Source of the DNA: an uncultured Vampirovibrio sp.
GTDB taxonomy: Bacteria > Cyanobacteriota > Vampirovibrionia > Gastranaerophilales > Gastranaerophilaceae
NCBI GenBank assembly: GCA_910579975.1
Contig: CAJTWU010000011.1
Location: forward strand, 1 to 56,719
Reading direction: 5' to 3'
Length of the DNA: 56,719 nt
The notes under the pieces were generated by a model. That model ran no database searches. It was given only the letters and a program-made list of their open reading frames with translations, and was not told the DNA's origin. Below, piece after piece: positions 40,179 to 48,499 of the stretch. Made by a program: the position numbers and the translations under genes. The stretch's first letter is position 1; each line of letters opens with the position of its first letter.

Positions 40179-40422
40179 ACCAGTTTACAAACTGATTAAA
40201 AAGGGTATCTTTAGGGATATCTTTTTCGTTGATTTCTGATTCAAAAATAATCTCATTATTTTCTTTATCATCTTTAAACTCGAACATGTCTTCTTCAGGC
40301 TGGTCTTTTCTTTTTTTATTCTGCTTCATATACATGCCGCCGCCGCCCATGCCGCCGCCATCCTTGTATGCAGCTTGAGTCTTAAATTGATTGATATTAT
40401 TATTCCCAAAATCGAAAGACAT
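40162..40422 (-). CDS. Hypothetical 86-residue Gly-rich/acidic protein
   Basis: Not recognised. It starts MSFDFGNNNINQFKTQAAYK, has a DGGGMGGGGMYM stretch, a basic KQNKKRK patch and an acidic second half, ending in FNQFVNWFRLQN. GGAG lies 9 bases before the ATG. It looks disordered with a terminal amphipathic helix. The 17-base overlap with the PilZ gene is convergent. Confidence 0.55.
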   Translation of the reverse strand: MSFDFGNNNINQFKTQAAYKDGGGMGGGGMYMKQNKKRKDQPEEDMFEFKDDKENNEIIFESEINEKDIPKDTLFNQFVNWFRLQN

Positions 40423-40674
40423 ACTTCTGTCTCCGGATTTGTAAATTGCTGATTAGGATAATTTAATTTACCCGATTGGAAGATTTTCTACCCTCATGAT
40501 AACTTATTTTTCAAAAAAAACAAGCCATGTTCCTATCAATAATAGCATTGCTTTTAAAACACAAATGTCAATAGTTATTTATTATTTTTTGGAGTAAAGA
40601 TTTGTAAATTCTAATTTTTTCTTCTAGGCATGGGAAGCATGGTCAATTGTAAATATTTTTATTAAATTGTTTAC
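40423..40674. other. AT-rich gene-free stretch
   Basis: No reading frame or strong structure was found. A minus-strand extended -10 (TGCTATTAT, about 40542-40550) could serve the gene at 40162-40422; a TTGACA lies 21 bases upstream of it, which is too far for a standard pair. Confidence 0.4.
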
Positions 40675-40702
40675 TTGATTAAAAAGATGGAAATATTATG
40701 AT
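40675..40702 (+). promoter_or_regulatory. Promoter of a short transcript
   Basis: TTGATT (40675-40680), 16-base spacer, TATGAT (40697-40702). Transcription from about 40709 would end at the terminator near 40878, giving about 170 bases. Confidence 0.5.
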
Positions 40703-40725
40703 GTATACATAACCTGAAAGGAGTG

Positions 40726-40812
40726 ATGGCTACTAGACTTGGGGAGAGTCACAAATCAATAAAAGATAGAAAAATTATCACAAATTATTACTTAATTTTT
40801 AAGGAGTTTTAA
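40726..40812 (+). CDS. Possible 28-residue small protein on a short transcript
   Basis: The frame starts MATRLGESHKSIKDRKIITN and ends YYLIFKEF, basic then hydrophobic. AAAGGAG stands upstream, but only 2 bases before the ATG, too close for efficient use, so the transcript may be an sRNA instead. It is supported only by having its own promoter and terminator. Confidence 0.35.
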   Translation: MATRLGESHKSIKDRKIITNYYLIFKEF

Positions 40813-40843
40813 TAAATTTTGGGTAGGAGATTTTGGGTTAAAA

Positions 40844-40878
40844 AAAGACTTGTATAATACAAGTCTTTCCTTTTTTTA
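40844..40878 (+). terminator. Strong terminator before the TPR glycosyltransferase
   Basis: An 11-bp perfect stem AAAGACTTGTA / TACAAGTCTTT (40844-40854 with 40858-40868), 3-base loop, then CCTTTTTTTA. Confidence 0.85.
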
Positions 40879-40917
40879 TATGAGGAAACAGAGAAAGTTT
40901 TCTTGTATTATGTTTTT

Positions 40918-42387
40918 ATGCCTACTTTAAATGAAATTATTAATATAGGGTTTAAAAACCATCAGGACGGTCGTTTGGATGATGCTGAAAACGCTTATAA
41001 TGAAGCGCTCAAGCTTGATTGCGAGAATGCAGAAGTATATAACCTTATGGGAGTACTTAAACTTCAGCAAGGTGATGTTAAAACGGCAATTGATTGGGTT
41101 GAAAAAGCTATAAATATAAATCCCTGTGAATACTTTTATGAAACCTTGTTTCAGGCATGTATACGAGCAGAGGCATTTCAAAAAATAGTTGAATATGAAC
41201 AAACTGTTCTTAAAAACTATCCGAAAAGTTTTTCGCTGATGTTTAATCTTGCTTTAGCCTACAAAAACTTAAAGAAAAACCTAAAATCAATAGAGTTTTA
41301 TGATAGAGCGTTAAAAATTAACCCGGCTTCTTATCAGGCATGGTTTAATTTAGCACATGTTTACAGCGTGGAAGCTCAATGTAAAAATGCAGTTTCAGCA
41401 CTTAAAATTTGTAAGAAATTAAAACCTGATGATAGAGATACAGAATACTTTCTTTCAATAGCTTTAATGCGCGCAAAAGAATACAACAAAGGTTTAAAAT
41501 ACTTTGAAACACGTCTTTGCAAAGAAACAGCAATTGCTTTACAAAACAAAACTTATCCAAACCTTGCTGCACGTGAAAAATTATGGCAAGGTGAAAACAT
41601 CAAAGATAAAACAATTTTTGTATACTATGAAGCCGGATATGGTGATGTAATTATGTTTGCACGCTATTTACCGCTTCTAAAAAAACGCTGTAAAAAGATT
41701 ATATTCTACCCGCAAAAACCGCTTATCCCATTATTTGAAGAAAGCGGACTGGGTGTTGATGAATTAATTGAAGGATTTATTCCCGAACGTGATTTAGATT
41801 TTGATGTACACGCTCCGCTCTTGAGCTTACCTTATCTTTTAGGATTAAAAGATAATGAGATTTTTGAAGCGTCAGAAGGTTATTTGAGAGCAAATGAAAA
41901 ATTAACTCAAGAATATAAAGAAAAGTATTTTAATAATGATAAGTTAAAAATTGGTATCAAATGGCAAGGTAATACTTATTATGACACTGATAGGGTAATC
42001 CCGACAGAAGCCTTTATTCCTTTGATTGAAGTTGAAGGAACAAAATTTTATTCATTCCAGACTTTTGAAGGCTCTGAAGAACTCAAAAAGCTTGAAAAAT
42101 ATGATATTACAGATATTGGAGCAGAATTAATTGACTTTGGTCAAACAGCAGCAGCATTAGAAAACCTTGATTTGGTTATCTGTAATGATACTTCACTTGC
42201 CCACCTTGCCGGTGCACTCGGCAAACCTTGTATCGTGCTTCTTCCTTGGGAAGTTAACTGGAGATGGCATGATGATTTATCAAAATGCGACTGGTATGAT
42301 AGTCTTAAGCTTTTAAGGCAACATAAGCAAGGCGACTGGTCGGGTGTGTTTGAAGAAGTTAAGAGTATATTAAATGCAAGTTTATAA
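40918..42387 (+). CDS. TPR-containing glycosyltransferase family protein
   Basis: The 489-residue protein starts with about five TPR repeats (residues 1-195, for example AENAYNEALKLDCENAEVYN and SIEFYDRALKINPASYQAW). A GT-B-like domain follows: LWQGENIKDKTIFVYYEAGYGDVIMF, KIGIKWQGNTYYDTDRVIP, LDLVICNDTSLAHLAGALGKP and PWEVNWRWHDD. Such proteins O-glycosylate proteins such as flagellins or adhesins. TATTAT ends 6 bases before ATG 40918 and there is no ribosome site, so it is probably leaderless. A terminator isolates it from upstream transcription. Confidence 0.85.
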   Translation: MPTLNEIINIGFKNHQDGRLDDAENAYNEALKLDCENAEVYNLMGVLKLQQGDVKTAIDWVEKAININPCEYFYETLFQACIRAEAFQKIVEYEQTVLKNYPKSFSLMFNLALAYKNLKKNLKSIEFYDRALKINPASYQAWFNLAHVYSVEAQCKNAVSALKICKKLKPDDRDTEYFLSIALMRAKEYNKGLKYFETRLCKETAIALQNKTYPNLAAREKLWQGENIKDKTIFVYYEAGYGDVIMFARYLPLLKKRCKKIIFYPQKPLIPLFEESGLGVDELIEGFIPERDLDFDVHAPLLSLPYLLGLKDNEIFEASEGYLRANEKLTQEYKEKYFNNDKLKIGIKWQGNTYYDTDRVIPTEAFIPLIEVEGTKFYSFQTFEGSEELKKLEKYDITDIGAELIDFGQTAAALENLDLVICNDTSLAHLAGALGKPCIVLLPWEVNWRWHDDLSKCDWYDSLKLLRQHKQGDWSGVFEEVKSILNASL

Positions 42388-42825
42388 AAGAGTAACTTTA
42401 ATTAATCCTTTCTTTTCTCGTTTTTGAGCAAGCTCGGTAACTTTTCTGGAGTTACCAACACCAGGGCAATAGGATATTAAATAACCGCTTTCTTGTATCA
42501 TATTCTGGTTCGCTTGTACTATAGCATACCTCTTTGGTACTGTCTCAAGCCCTTCAGGATAATAAGTTCCGTCAAATCCTTCCGGCGCTTCTCTTTGCTG
42601 ATTAAGTGCATATGGTGCAAGTAGATATAATTTGATATTTGGATATCGTTGTTTTGCTTCTAATAAAACTACTTTCACTAAGCTATCAAATGCGCCATAA
42701 TGCCCGACCGTAAAAGTTGTGACTCCGTATTCTGTTATATGTTTCTCAACAGCATTTGCTAGTTGCTCTTTAATACTATAGGGAGTGTGTCTGCTTCCTA
42801 TAAAAAAACAGGTTTTGTTGTCCAT
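42382..42825 (-). CDS. SLOG-family (DUF1273/YpsA-like) nucleotide-binding protein
   Basis: The 147-residue protein begins CFFIGSRHTP and has VTTFTVGHYGAFDSLV and LYLLAPYAL, the Rossmann-like SLOG pattern. SLOG proteins bind nucleotides or nucleotide-derived signals and often occur in stress or defence contexts. It converges with the TPR glycosyltransferase (6-base overlap). TACAAC ends 6 bases before the ATG, a weak leaderless signal. A role is not assignable. Confidence 0.7.
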   Translation of the reverse strand: MDNKTCFFIGSRHTPYSIKEQLANAVEKHITEYGVTTFTVGHYGAFDSLVKVVLLEAKQRYPNIKLYLLAPYALNQQREAPEGFDGTYYPEGLETVPKRYAIVQANQNMIQESGYLISYCPGVGNSRKVTELAQKREKKGLIKVTLL

Positions 42826-42914
42826 AATTCAGTTGTAGCTTCTCCATACCATTACTAATGTTTTACTTGTTTAAATTAATATAAATCAACAAATATATTA
42901 CTTCTTTTAACAAG

Positions 42915-42930
42915 TTTATCATATGATAAA
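42915..42930. promoter_or_regulatory. 16-bp palindrome between SLOG and HTH genes
   Basis: TTTATCATATGATAAA is perfectly self-complementary and lies between the divergent SLOG and XRE genes. It is a likely operator for the XRE-type regulator at 43006-43338. Confidence 0.45.
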
Positions 42931-43005
42931 ACATAGACAAGTAGTCATATTAACCACACTTTCTCGTTGATAGAAAAAATCATATAATAGGGTTACTCTT
43001 ATTAT

Positions 43006-43338
43006 ATGAACTTAACGGTACTCTTTGGAAAAAAGTTGAAAGAAATTCGCAAGAAAAAAAACATAACACAGCAATATTTGGCAGAATTATGCGACTTACA
43101 TCCTACAACTATTGGGATGATTGAAGCAGGTAAAAGAACACCCTCTTTTGCCACAGTAGAATTGTTAGCCAATAAACTTGATGTAGAGTATGTTGAGTTT
43201 TTTGACTACAATACCACCCCCACACATAGAAATATGAAGTTAAGAGGCGAACTGGATAAAATATATGCAGATTTACCACCAGAAGCCATAGAAGCCTTTT
43301 TGAAGCAAGCTATTTTATTCAAGCCTCTATTTAAATAA
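43006..43338 (+). CDS. XRE-family HTH regulator (110 aa)
   Basis: Residues 8-62 form a Cro/CI-type HTH: LKEIRKKKNITQQYLAELCDL, then IGMIEAGKRTPSFATVELLANKLDV. The C-terminal 40 residues are unassigned and may dimerise. It is short and solitary, without a partner toxin. A TATAAT lies at 42983-42988, giving a leader of only about 11 bases. It is the first of three small HTH genes in a row. Confidence 0.85.
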   Translation: MNLTVLFGKKLKEIRKKKNITQQYLAELCDLHPTTIGMIEAGKRTPSFATVELLANKLDVEYVEFFDYNTTPTHRNMKLRGELDKIYADLPPEAIEAFLKQAILFKPLFK

Positions 43339-43423
43339 TTGCTTATTTAATTAAACAACTTTTTATGAATATATTCCTTCTTTAACTCTGTTTATAATAT
43401 AACACCTTATTTACAATCTAAGT

Positions 43424-43762
43424 ATGAATATAGTTGAACATCAAATTGCCTTCGGGCAAAAATTAAAAAATATTAGAAATTCATTAAATTTAACCCAACA
43501 AGAGTTTTGTGATAAAGTTAATATTGAAGTGTCAAACTTAAGTAAATGGGAAAATGGTAAAGGCTATCCTTCCGTACCAACCCTTTTAAAAATCGCAGAA
43601 CAATTGAAAATTGAACCCAATGAATTATTAAATGTCAAATATTATGATAAAACATTAATTAAAGACCTTTTAATTAATGAAATTGAAAAGCTATCTGAAC
43701 AAGAATTACTTCTTGCTTTAAAGGTTTTAAAGCTTATGAATGAAGAACTTAAAAAAAATTAA
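43424..43762 (+). CDS. XRE-family HTH regulator (112 aa)
   Basis: HTH residues about 10-65: FGQKLKNIRNSLNLTQQEFC, then LSKWENGKGYPSVPTLLKIAEQLKI. The C-terminal part is helical. It is a separate gene from the previous one, since TACAAT ends 6 bases before the ATG, a leaderless signature. Targets are unknown. Confidence 0.85.
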   Translation: MNIVEHQIAFGQKLKNIRNSLNLTQQEFCDKVNIEVSNLSKWENGKGYPSVPTLLKIAEQLKIEPNELLNVKYYDKTLIKDLLINEIEKLSEQELLLALKVLKLMNEELKKN

Positions 43763-43883
43763 TTCATACTTGAGCTCCTATAAAGTTTACATTCCCACAC
43801 TTGATAGACACATTAATTGTATTTTAGTTTGATGATAATTCATTTAAAAATTTTTGTAAATAATAATTTATAATAAAGCCAGT

Positions 43884-44096
43884 ATGGATGTTAGAAGCGA
43901 ATTAAAAAGTATTATAGCCAAAAAAGCCAGCACTTTAAAAAAAGTGTGTGAAGACATTGAACGCACAAAGAATTATAAAATTTTACCTAACAATATTACA
44001 AATAAACTAAGAAGAAAAACGATAAAATTTGAAGAAGTACAAGAAATCCTTGATATTTTAGGTTACCATATAGAATTTGTCGAAAATAAAAAATAA
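43884..44096 (+). CDS. Small HTH-like DNA-binding protein (70 aa)
   Basis: A 70-residue basic protein with the pattern of short LLM-type HTH proteins: STLKKVCEDIERTKNYKILP then LRRKTIKFEEVQEILDILGY. A TATAAT lies 9 bases upstream. A terminator follows directly. It could be a truncated or minimal XRE regulator. Confidence 0.65.
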   Translation: MDVRSELKSIIAKKASTLKKVCEDIERTKNYKILPNNITNKLRRKTIKFEEVQEILDILGYHIEFVENKK

Positions 44097-44101
44097 AAAT
44101 G

Positions 44102-44131
44102 AAAAAAGCGGAGAATATTCTCCGCTTTTTT
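44102..44131. terminator. Bidirectional terminator small HTH / gatB
   Basis: GCGGAGA / TCTCCGC (44108-44114 with 44119-44125) flanked by A and T runs that extend the pairing to 44102-44131. The gatB stop is 3 bases beyond. Confidence 0.9.
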
Positions 44132-44133
44132 AT

Positions 44134-45579
44134 CTATCCCAATACTGCTCTAACAAGTTCGTTAACTGTTTTAGGGTTAGCTCTTCCTTTGGTTTCTTTC
44201 ATAACCTGACCGACGAAGAAACCGAGAAGATTTGTTTTACCGTTCTTGTATGATTCAACTTCCGTAGGGTGCGCATCAACGATTTTTTGAACAATTTCTT
44301 TGATTGCTCCTGTATCGGAAATTTGGCTCAAACCTTTCTTTTCTACAATTGCAGAAGCTTTTTCACCGTTTGTAATCATATCTTCAACAAGAATTTGTTT
44401 ACCGATATTATTAGAAATCGTGCCTTTTTCGATTAATGTAATCAATTCTGCAAGATTTTCGGCAGTTAATTTTGTTTCATTAATTTCAAGTTTAGTTTCT
44501 TTTAAGTAAGCTGCAATTTCACCCATAATAAAGTTTACAGCAGTCTTAGGATTAGCACCTAACCTCAATACTTCATCAAAGAACAACGCTAAAGGCATTT
44601 GTTCAACGATAACAGTAGCATCATACTCGCTTAAGCCTAAAGACATATATCTTTCACGTTTAGCTTGTGGAAGTTCAGGCATTTTTGCTCTGATTTCTTC
44701 AACCCATTCACGTGAAATCTCTAAAGGCATTAAATCCGGTTCAGGGAAGTATCTGTAATCATGCGCATCTTCTTTGCCTCTCATAGAACGGGTTTCTCTT
44801 AAGTTGTCATCCCACAAACGAGTTTCTTGAACAACTTTACCGCCTTCTTCAACAATTTCAATTTGACGGTCGATTTCATATTCAATTGCTCTTTGTAAAG
44901 CTGAAAAACTGTTTACGTTCTTAATTTCTGCTCTTGTACCAAATTCTTTTGAACCTTTTGGCATAATAGAAATATTAGCATCACATCTCATAGAACCTTC
45001 TTCAAGGTTACCGTCACAAACACCAAGATATCTAACAATATTACGAAGTTCTTCCATATAGTTACGAGCTTCTTCTGAAGAACGCATATCCGGTTCAGAT
45101 ACGATTTCAAGAAGCGGAGTACCAGCTCTGTTTAAGTCAACAAGAGAATAAGTTGAGCCATTAATACCAGCTGCACCGGCGTGAACAAGTTTACCCGCAT
45201 CCTCTTCTAAGTGTGCACGTGTGATACCAATTCTTTTACCTTTAACATCTATATGACCGTTCAAACAAATAGGCTCGTCATATTGAGAAATTTGATAACC
45301 TTTTGGAAGATCAGGATAAAAATACTGTTTTCTATCAAACTTGCATCTTGAAGGAATTTTGCAATTAAGTGCAAGTCCTAAAAGGATACCCATATTAACA
45401 CATTCTTTATTCAATACAGGCAAAACCCCGGGCATACCCAATGTAATAGGGCTGATTTGCGTATTTTGCTCATTACCAAATTCAGTTGAGTCCGGCGCAA
45501 AAATCTTTGATTTGGTCTTTAATTGAGCGTGAACCTCAAGACCAATAACTACTTCATATTTTTCTCTTAAATCTTCCAT
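44134..45579 (-). CDS. gatB: Aspartyl/glutamyl-tRNA amidotransferase subunit B
   Basis: The 481-residue protein has YEVVIGLEVHAQLKTKSK, GMPGVLPVLN, RKQYFYPDLPKGYQISQYD and MRCDANIS. The YqeY-like tail is at the end. GatCAB converts Glu-tRNA-Gln to Gln-tRNA-Gln and, where needed, Asp-tRNA-Asn to Asn-tRNA-Asn; this suggests the organism uses the indirect route. GatA and GatC are elsewhere. Confidence 0.97.
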   Translation of the reverse strand: MEDLREKYEVVIGLEVHAQLKTKSKIFAPDSTEFGNEQNTQISPITLGMPGVLPVLNKECVNMGILLGLALNCKIPSRCKFDRKQYFYPDLPKGYQISQYDEPICLNGHIDVKGKRIGITRAHLEEDAGKLVHAGAAGINGSTYSLVDLNRAGTPLLEIVSEPDMRSSEEARNYMEELRNIVRYLGVCDGNLEEGSMRCDANISIMPKGSKEFGTRAEIKNVNSFSALQRAIEYEIDRQIEIVEEGGKVVQETRLWDDNLRETRSMRGKEDAHDYRYFPEPDLMPLEISREWVEEIRAKMPELPQAKRERYMSLGLSEYDATVIVEQMPLALFFDEVLRLGANPKTAVNFIMGEIAAYLKETKLEINETKLTAENLAELITLIEKGTISNNIGKQILVEDMITNGEKASAIVEKKGLSQISDTGAIKEIVQKIVDAHPTEVESYKNGKTNLLGFFVGQVMKETKGRANPKTVNELVRAVLG

Positions 45580-45642
45580 GTCTAAACCTCATTATTTATT
45601 TTCTTTAATTTTAGCATAAACAAGGAATATTAAATACTAAAA

Positions 45643-45668
45643 CCCGTCGAAAATAAACTTTCGACGGG
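45643..45668 (-). terminator. Terminator of the 51-residue gene
   Basis: A 10-bp stem CCCGTCGAAA / TTTCGACGGG (45643-45652 with 45659-45668) with a 6-base loop; TTTTAG follows on the minus strand. Confidence 0.75.
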
Positions 45669-45706
45669 CATATTTGGGTAAATGTTTTTTTGAGTCTTGT
45701 TATTTT

Positions 45707-45862
45707 TTAAACTTTTGTAAGCTCCCTTTCTTGGAAAAATTCCACCACTGTATCCATTACATTATCGAAGAAGAAATCTAACTCACAATCAATACTCCTT
45801 TCTACAGTCTCCAACTTTTCTGATGAGTTAAATCTTGATAACATTTCATTTTCGATACGCAT
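45707..45862 (-). CDS. Small acidic protein (51 aa), unknown
   Basis: The frame runs from ATG 45862 to TAA, starting MRIENEMLSRFNSSEKLETV and ending EFFQERELTKV. AAAGGA lies 8 bases before the ATG and a terminator follows, which is good evidence for a real gene. It is acidic with a DFFFDNVMDTVVEFF stretch, likely helical. No family was recognised. It is flanked by copies of TTTTGAGTCTTG. Confidence 0.6.
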   Translation of the reverse strand: MRIENEMLSRFNSSEKLETVERSIDCELDFFFDNVMDTVVEFFQERELTKV

Positions 45863-46037
45863 ATTTTATCCTTTCCTAACTGTATATTTTTGAGTCTTGC
45901 TTTCTGCTTACATATTCTTTATCGACATTTTTTTGAAAAACTTTAGGGAGATTTTGTTTTTCGTTACAATAATTTACATAATGATATTTATTCAAAAGTC
46001 AAGATTAGGTTATAATATGGAAAAAAGGGACAAGTGT

Positions 46038-46490
46038 ATGAGTATTAAAAGCTGGAATGATTACTTTTTAGATTTAGCAAAAACATGTTCGTCACGTTCA
46101 AACTGTTTGCGCGCACAAGTTGGTGCTGTTATTGTCGGACAAGACAAAAAAATTAAAGCTACAGGCTATAATGGTACCCCGTCCGGAGTTGAATCGTGCT
46201 ATGAACGCGGTGAATGCTACAGAATTAAAAACAATATTCCATCAGGAACCTGTTATGAAACATGCCGTTCAATCCATGCTGAACAAAATGCTATTATTCA
46301 AGCCGGACAAGACCGATGCACAGGCTCTTCAATGTATATCTACGGACATAATTTCATCTGTATTTTATGTAAACGATTTATTGTACAAGCAGGAATAGTT
46401 GATGTTTATCTTAAAAAAGATGATAATTCAGAAATTGTACATGTTTCAGTTGAAGATATCAGAAAAGAATTAGAAAATCCTAGCACATAA
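46038..46490 (+). CDS. dCMP deaminase / ComEB-like cytidine deaminase family
   Basis: The 150-residue zinc enzyme has WNDYFLDLAKTCSSRSNCLRAQVGAVIV, GYNGTPSG, the zinc site HAEQNAI with catalytic Glu, and CILCK as the second zinc site. It makes dUMP from dCMP. The ATG 46038 follows AAAAAAGGGA at 8-9 bases; ATG 46017 is only 1 base after a TATAAT (46011-46016), so it would be upstream of the transcript. The family match is clear but dCMP against other pyrimidine nucleotides is inferred. Confidence 0.85.
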   Translation: MSIKSWNDYFLDLAKTCSSRSNCLRAQVGAVIVGQDKKIKATGYNGTPSGVESCYERGECYRIKNNIPSGTCYETCRSIHAEQNAIIQAGQDRCTGSSMYIYGHNFICILCKRFIVQAGIVDVYLKKDDNSEIVHVSVEDIRKELENPST

Positions 46491-47148
46491 TTATCCAGAG
46501 AAATCGGCGTGCTGCTCTACCGAGATACACCGCAAGCAGTGAAAACATAACGTCATAGACTATTTGCACCCCGCTTTGTGAAGAAATCCAGCTGGAAACC
46601 AGCTCCATTGGTGCATGCTGCAATACGGAAACAAACAATAGATAAAGCACCCCTAAAATATGTATAGCTAAAACTCCGACTGTTACCCATAAAAGAATTC
46701 TAAAAAAGTCTGTTTTAACTTTTAAGAGTGTGCCGACAAGGATTATTACAGGAATAAAAGCTAAAATATACCCAAACCCGTATTCAAAAATATAACTTAT
46801 CCCGCCGCCCAGAGCAAAAATCGGGAAAAACATACCCAAAACAATATACCCGAGTATTGATAATACTCCGAATTTTCTTCCAAGAAGTGCAATAATAAAA
46901 AACACCATCGGGATTTGAGGAATATATCTATAGGTTCTAATTAAATCATGAGCCGGTTCAAATCCTTCTTGCAAAGACGAGAACGCTTCCATCCAAACAT
47001 TAGGATGAGTCAATGTCACCTGAGTGAATGTTGCAACAATTAAAAACAAGATACAAAGGCATGTCAAAACAAGTGTACCAATTGTAATTTTAATTGGTTC
47101 ACCTTTGTATTTAAAACTATTTAGTTGTTTCTCTACACGTTTGCTCAT
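46480..47148 (-). CDS. bioY: BioY-like biotin transporter substrate-binding membrane protein
   Basis: The 222-residue protein has six or so membrane helices. The BioY-like core is YIPQIPMVFFIIALLGRKFG, then YIVLGMFFPIFALGGGISYI and FGYILAFIPVIILVGTLL. BioY binds biotin and may work with a shared ECF energy module or alone. A 32-base overlap with the upstream rimI gene marks an operon. The assignment is by pattern, so another small ECF S-component is possible. Confidence 0.65.
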   Translation of the reverse strand: MSKRVEKQLNSFKYKGEPIKITIGTLVLTCLCILFLIVATFTQVTLTHPNVWMEAFSSLQEGFEPAHDLIRTYRYIPQIPMVFFIIALLGRKFGVLSILGYIVLGMFFPIFALGGGISYIFEYGFGYILAFIPVIILVGTLLKVKTDFFRILLWVTVGVLAIHILGVLYLLFVSVLQHAPMELVSSWISSQSGVQIVYDVMFSLLAVYLGRAARRFLWIIMC

Positions 47149-47635
47149 TCTTTAGTTTCTCAAATCTACTTTTAAATTTATCGTAAAAAATGTTTTCAGT
47201 CCACATTATTAAGGCATCTTCATTATTATCCTGATAATACCCTTTTCTTGTGCCAAGCGACTCAAAGCCATATTTAGTATACAGAGCAATTGCCGGAGAA
47301 TTGGAGACTCGAACTTCCAGTGTTAGATATTTAATCCCTTCTTTGTAGCAATCTTCTAATATTTTTATAATTATAGCTTCTCCAATATGTTTTCTTTGAT
47401 GGGATTTTTTTACAGCAATTGTAGTAATATGTCCCTCGTCAATTATATGCCATGTACCGGCATAACCTGCAAGCTCGCCGTCCGGAGTTTTCGCGACATA
47501 ATATTTTGCAAGATTATTTGACATCTCATCGTAGAAAGAAGATTTTGCCCAGTGATGTTCACCATATGCTTCTTCTTCAATTTTTACAACATCTTCAATA
47601 TCATCTGCAGTCATTTGAGAAATTATTACGGACAT
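47117..47635 (-). CDS. rimI: RimI-like ribosomal protein alanine N-acetyltransferase
   Basis: The 172-residue GNAT protein has IEEEAYGEHHWAKSSFYDEM, acetyl-CoA loop VKKSHQRKHIGEAIIIKI and YLTLEVRVSNSPAIALYTKYGFE. RimI acetylates the N-terminus of ribosomal protein S18 in other bacteria. ATG 47635 is preferred to a TTG at 47647. It overlaps the downstream bioY and the upstream HicB-like gene. Confidence 0.85.
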   Translation of the reverse strand: MSVIISQMTADDIEDVVKIEEEAYGEHHWAKSSFYDEMSNNLAKYYVAKTPDGELAGYAGTWHIIDEGHITTIAVKKSHQRKHIGEAIIIKILEDCYKEGIKYLTLEVRVSNSPAIALYTKYGFESLGTRKGYYQDNNEDALIMWTENIFYDKFKSRFEKLKNEQTCRETTK

Positions 47636-47907
47636 ATGCTTTCCCAATCAATATCATCTTCAGTTTCTTCGCCCGGTTCTACAATATGGTCACCATCTTC
47701 TAACATAAGCATAAGAGAAAGACGAAGCTGTTTTTTGTAATTCTCAAGTGCTTTTTCTCTGGTCTTAGCACAAAAAGCAAAACTTGGAATTTCTTTGATT
47801 TCTATATAATGATAAGGATTTCCATTGAAGTCCAAATCAGTGCCTTCAATAAGAGTCCAATCAAGATTCATATAATAATCTAAATCTTTATTTACAGCTT
47901 CACTCAT
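47626..47907 (-). CDS. HicB-like small protein without a HicA partner
   Basis: The 93-residue protein has a HicB-type fold pattern: a YYMNLDWTLI strand, YHYIEIKEIPSFAFCAKTRE, ALENYKKQLRLSLMLMLEDG. HicB antitoxins use this fold, usually with a DNA-binding tail, and pair with a HicA toxin; neither is visible. Its place inside a run of housekeeping genes suggests a domesticated use. The ATG overlaps the upstream stop (ATGAGTGA) and follows AAAGG. Confidence 0.6.
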   Translation of the reverse strand: MSEAVNKDLDYYMNLDWTLIEGTDLDFNGNPYHYIEIKEIPSFAFCAKTREKALENYKKQLRLSLMLMLEDGDHIVEPGEETEDDIDWESICP

Positions 47908-48499
47908 CAAGTGACCTTTCATTTAACGGTTGTTTCAACATAATGCCCTCCCCGCCAATAACATTTGCTTGTTTGCCGTTTATATATAAATAAACCGGAG
48001 AAGAAGTATTCGCATTTGCAGTTTTAATAACTTGTTTTACTCTGTAATAAGTGCTTTCAGCTCCGCCTCCTGTTTCAAAATCAGAAGACAAATCAATTAA
48101 AATATTACCTGATGCTTCTCTGATTGATAAGACTTTAGTACCTGAAGGAATTTCAGAAGTGAAGCCCTTTGATTTTTCCCATGCAGAAGGCGCTGCTACA
48201 AGTTCCTTTATTGCATATTTGAAACAAGATTTCTCAATATTTGTATCACAAGTTCGGTTTACGGAGCGCAAATTTCCCGATTTATCAAGAACAAATATTT
48301 TAACATTCTTTGTTTTCGCCTGTTCTTGCTGTTCATTGTTATCAATAGGTTCAGGAACCTCAAGCGGGTTGTAAACAGAAGGTTTTTCTTCATGCCTGTA
48401 TTCAGGAAGTTTAAAATCTTTGTTAAAGAAAGATATGTAAACATAAGCCACAGAAATTAATATCAGAATAAAAAGACCTAATTTTTGAGAAAAATTCAC
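47900..48499 (-). CDS. GerMN-domain exported protein
   Basis: The 199-residue protein starts with an uncleaved-type anchor (LGLFILILISVAYVYISFF) and a Pro/Glu-rich spacer. A GerMN domain (about 65-190) follows: VKIFVLDKSGNLRSVNR, AIKELVAAPSAWEKS, ILIDLSSDFETGGGAE and YLYINGK. GerMN binds a cell-wall or lipid partner in sporulating Firmicutes, but it also occurs in non-spore-formers and cyanobacteria. It overlaps both neighbours, so it belongs to the rimI-bioY operon. Confidence 0.85.
   Translation of the reverse strand: MNFSQKLGLFILILISVAYVYISFFNKDFKLPEYRHEEKPSVYNPLEVPEPIDNNEQQEQAKTKNVKIFVLDKSGNLRSVNRTCDTNIEKSCFKYAIKELVAAPSAWEKSKGFTSEIPSGTKVLSIREASGNILIDLSSDFETGGGAESTYYRVKQVIKTANANTSSPVYLYINGKQANVIGGEGIMLKQPLNERSLDE

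Noticed and set aside
40700..40790. c-di-GMP or Mn riboswitch around CTTGGGGAGAGTC
   Set aside because: Only a short resemblance; the conserved GEMM or yybP-ykoY core bases are not present.
46017..46037. Earlier ATG for the dCMP deaminase
   Set aside because: It lies 1 base after TATAAT, so transcription would start inside it; the next ATG has a proper ribosome site.
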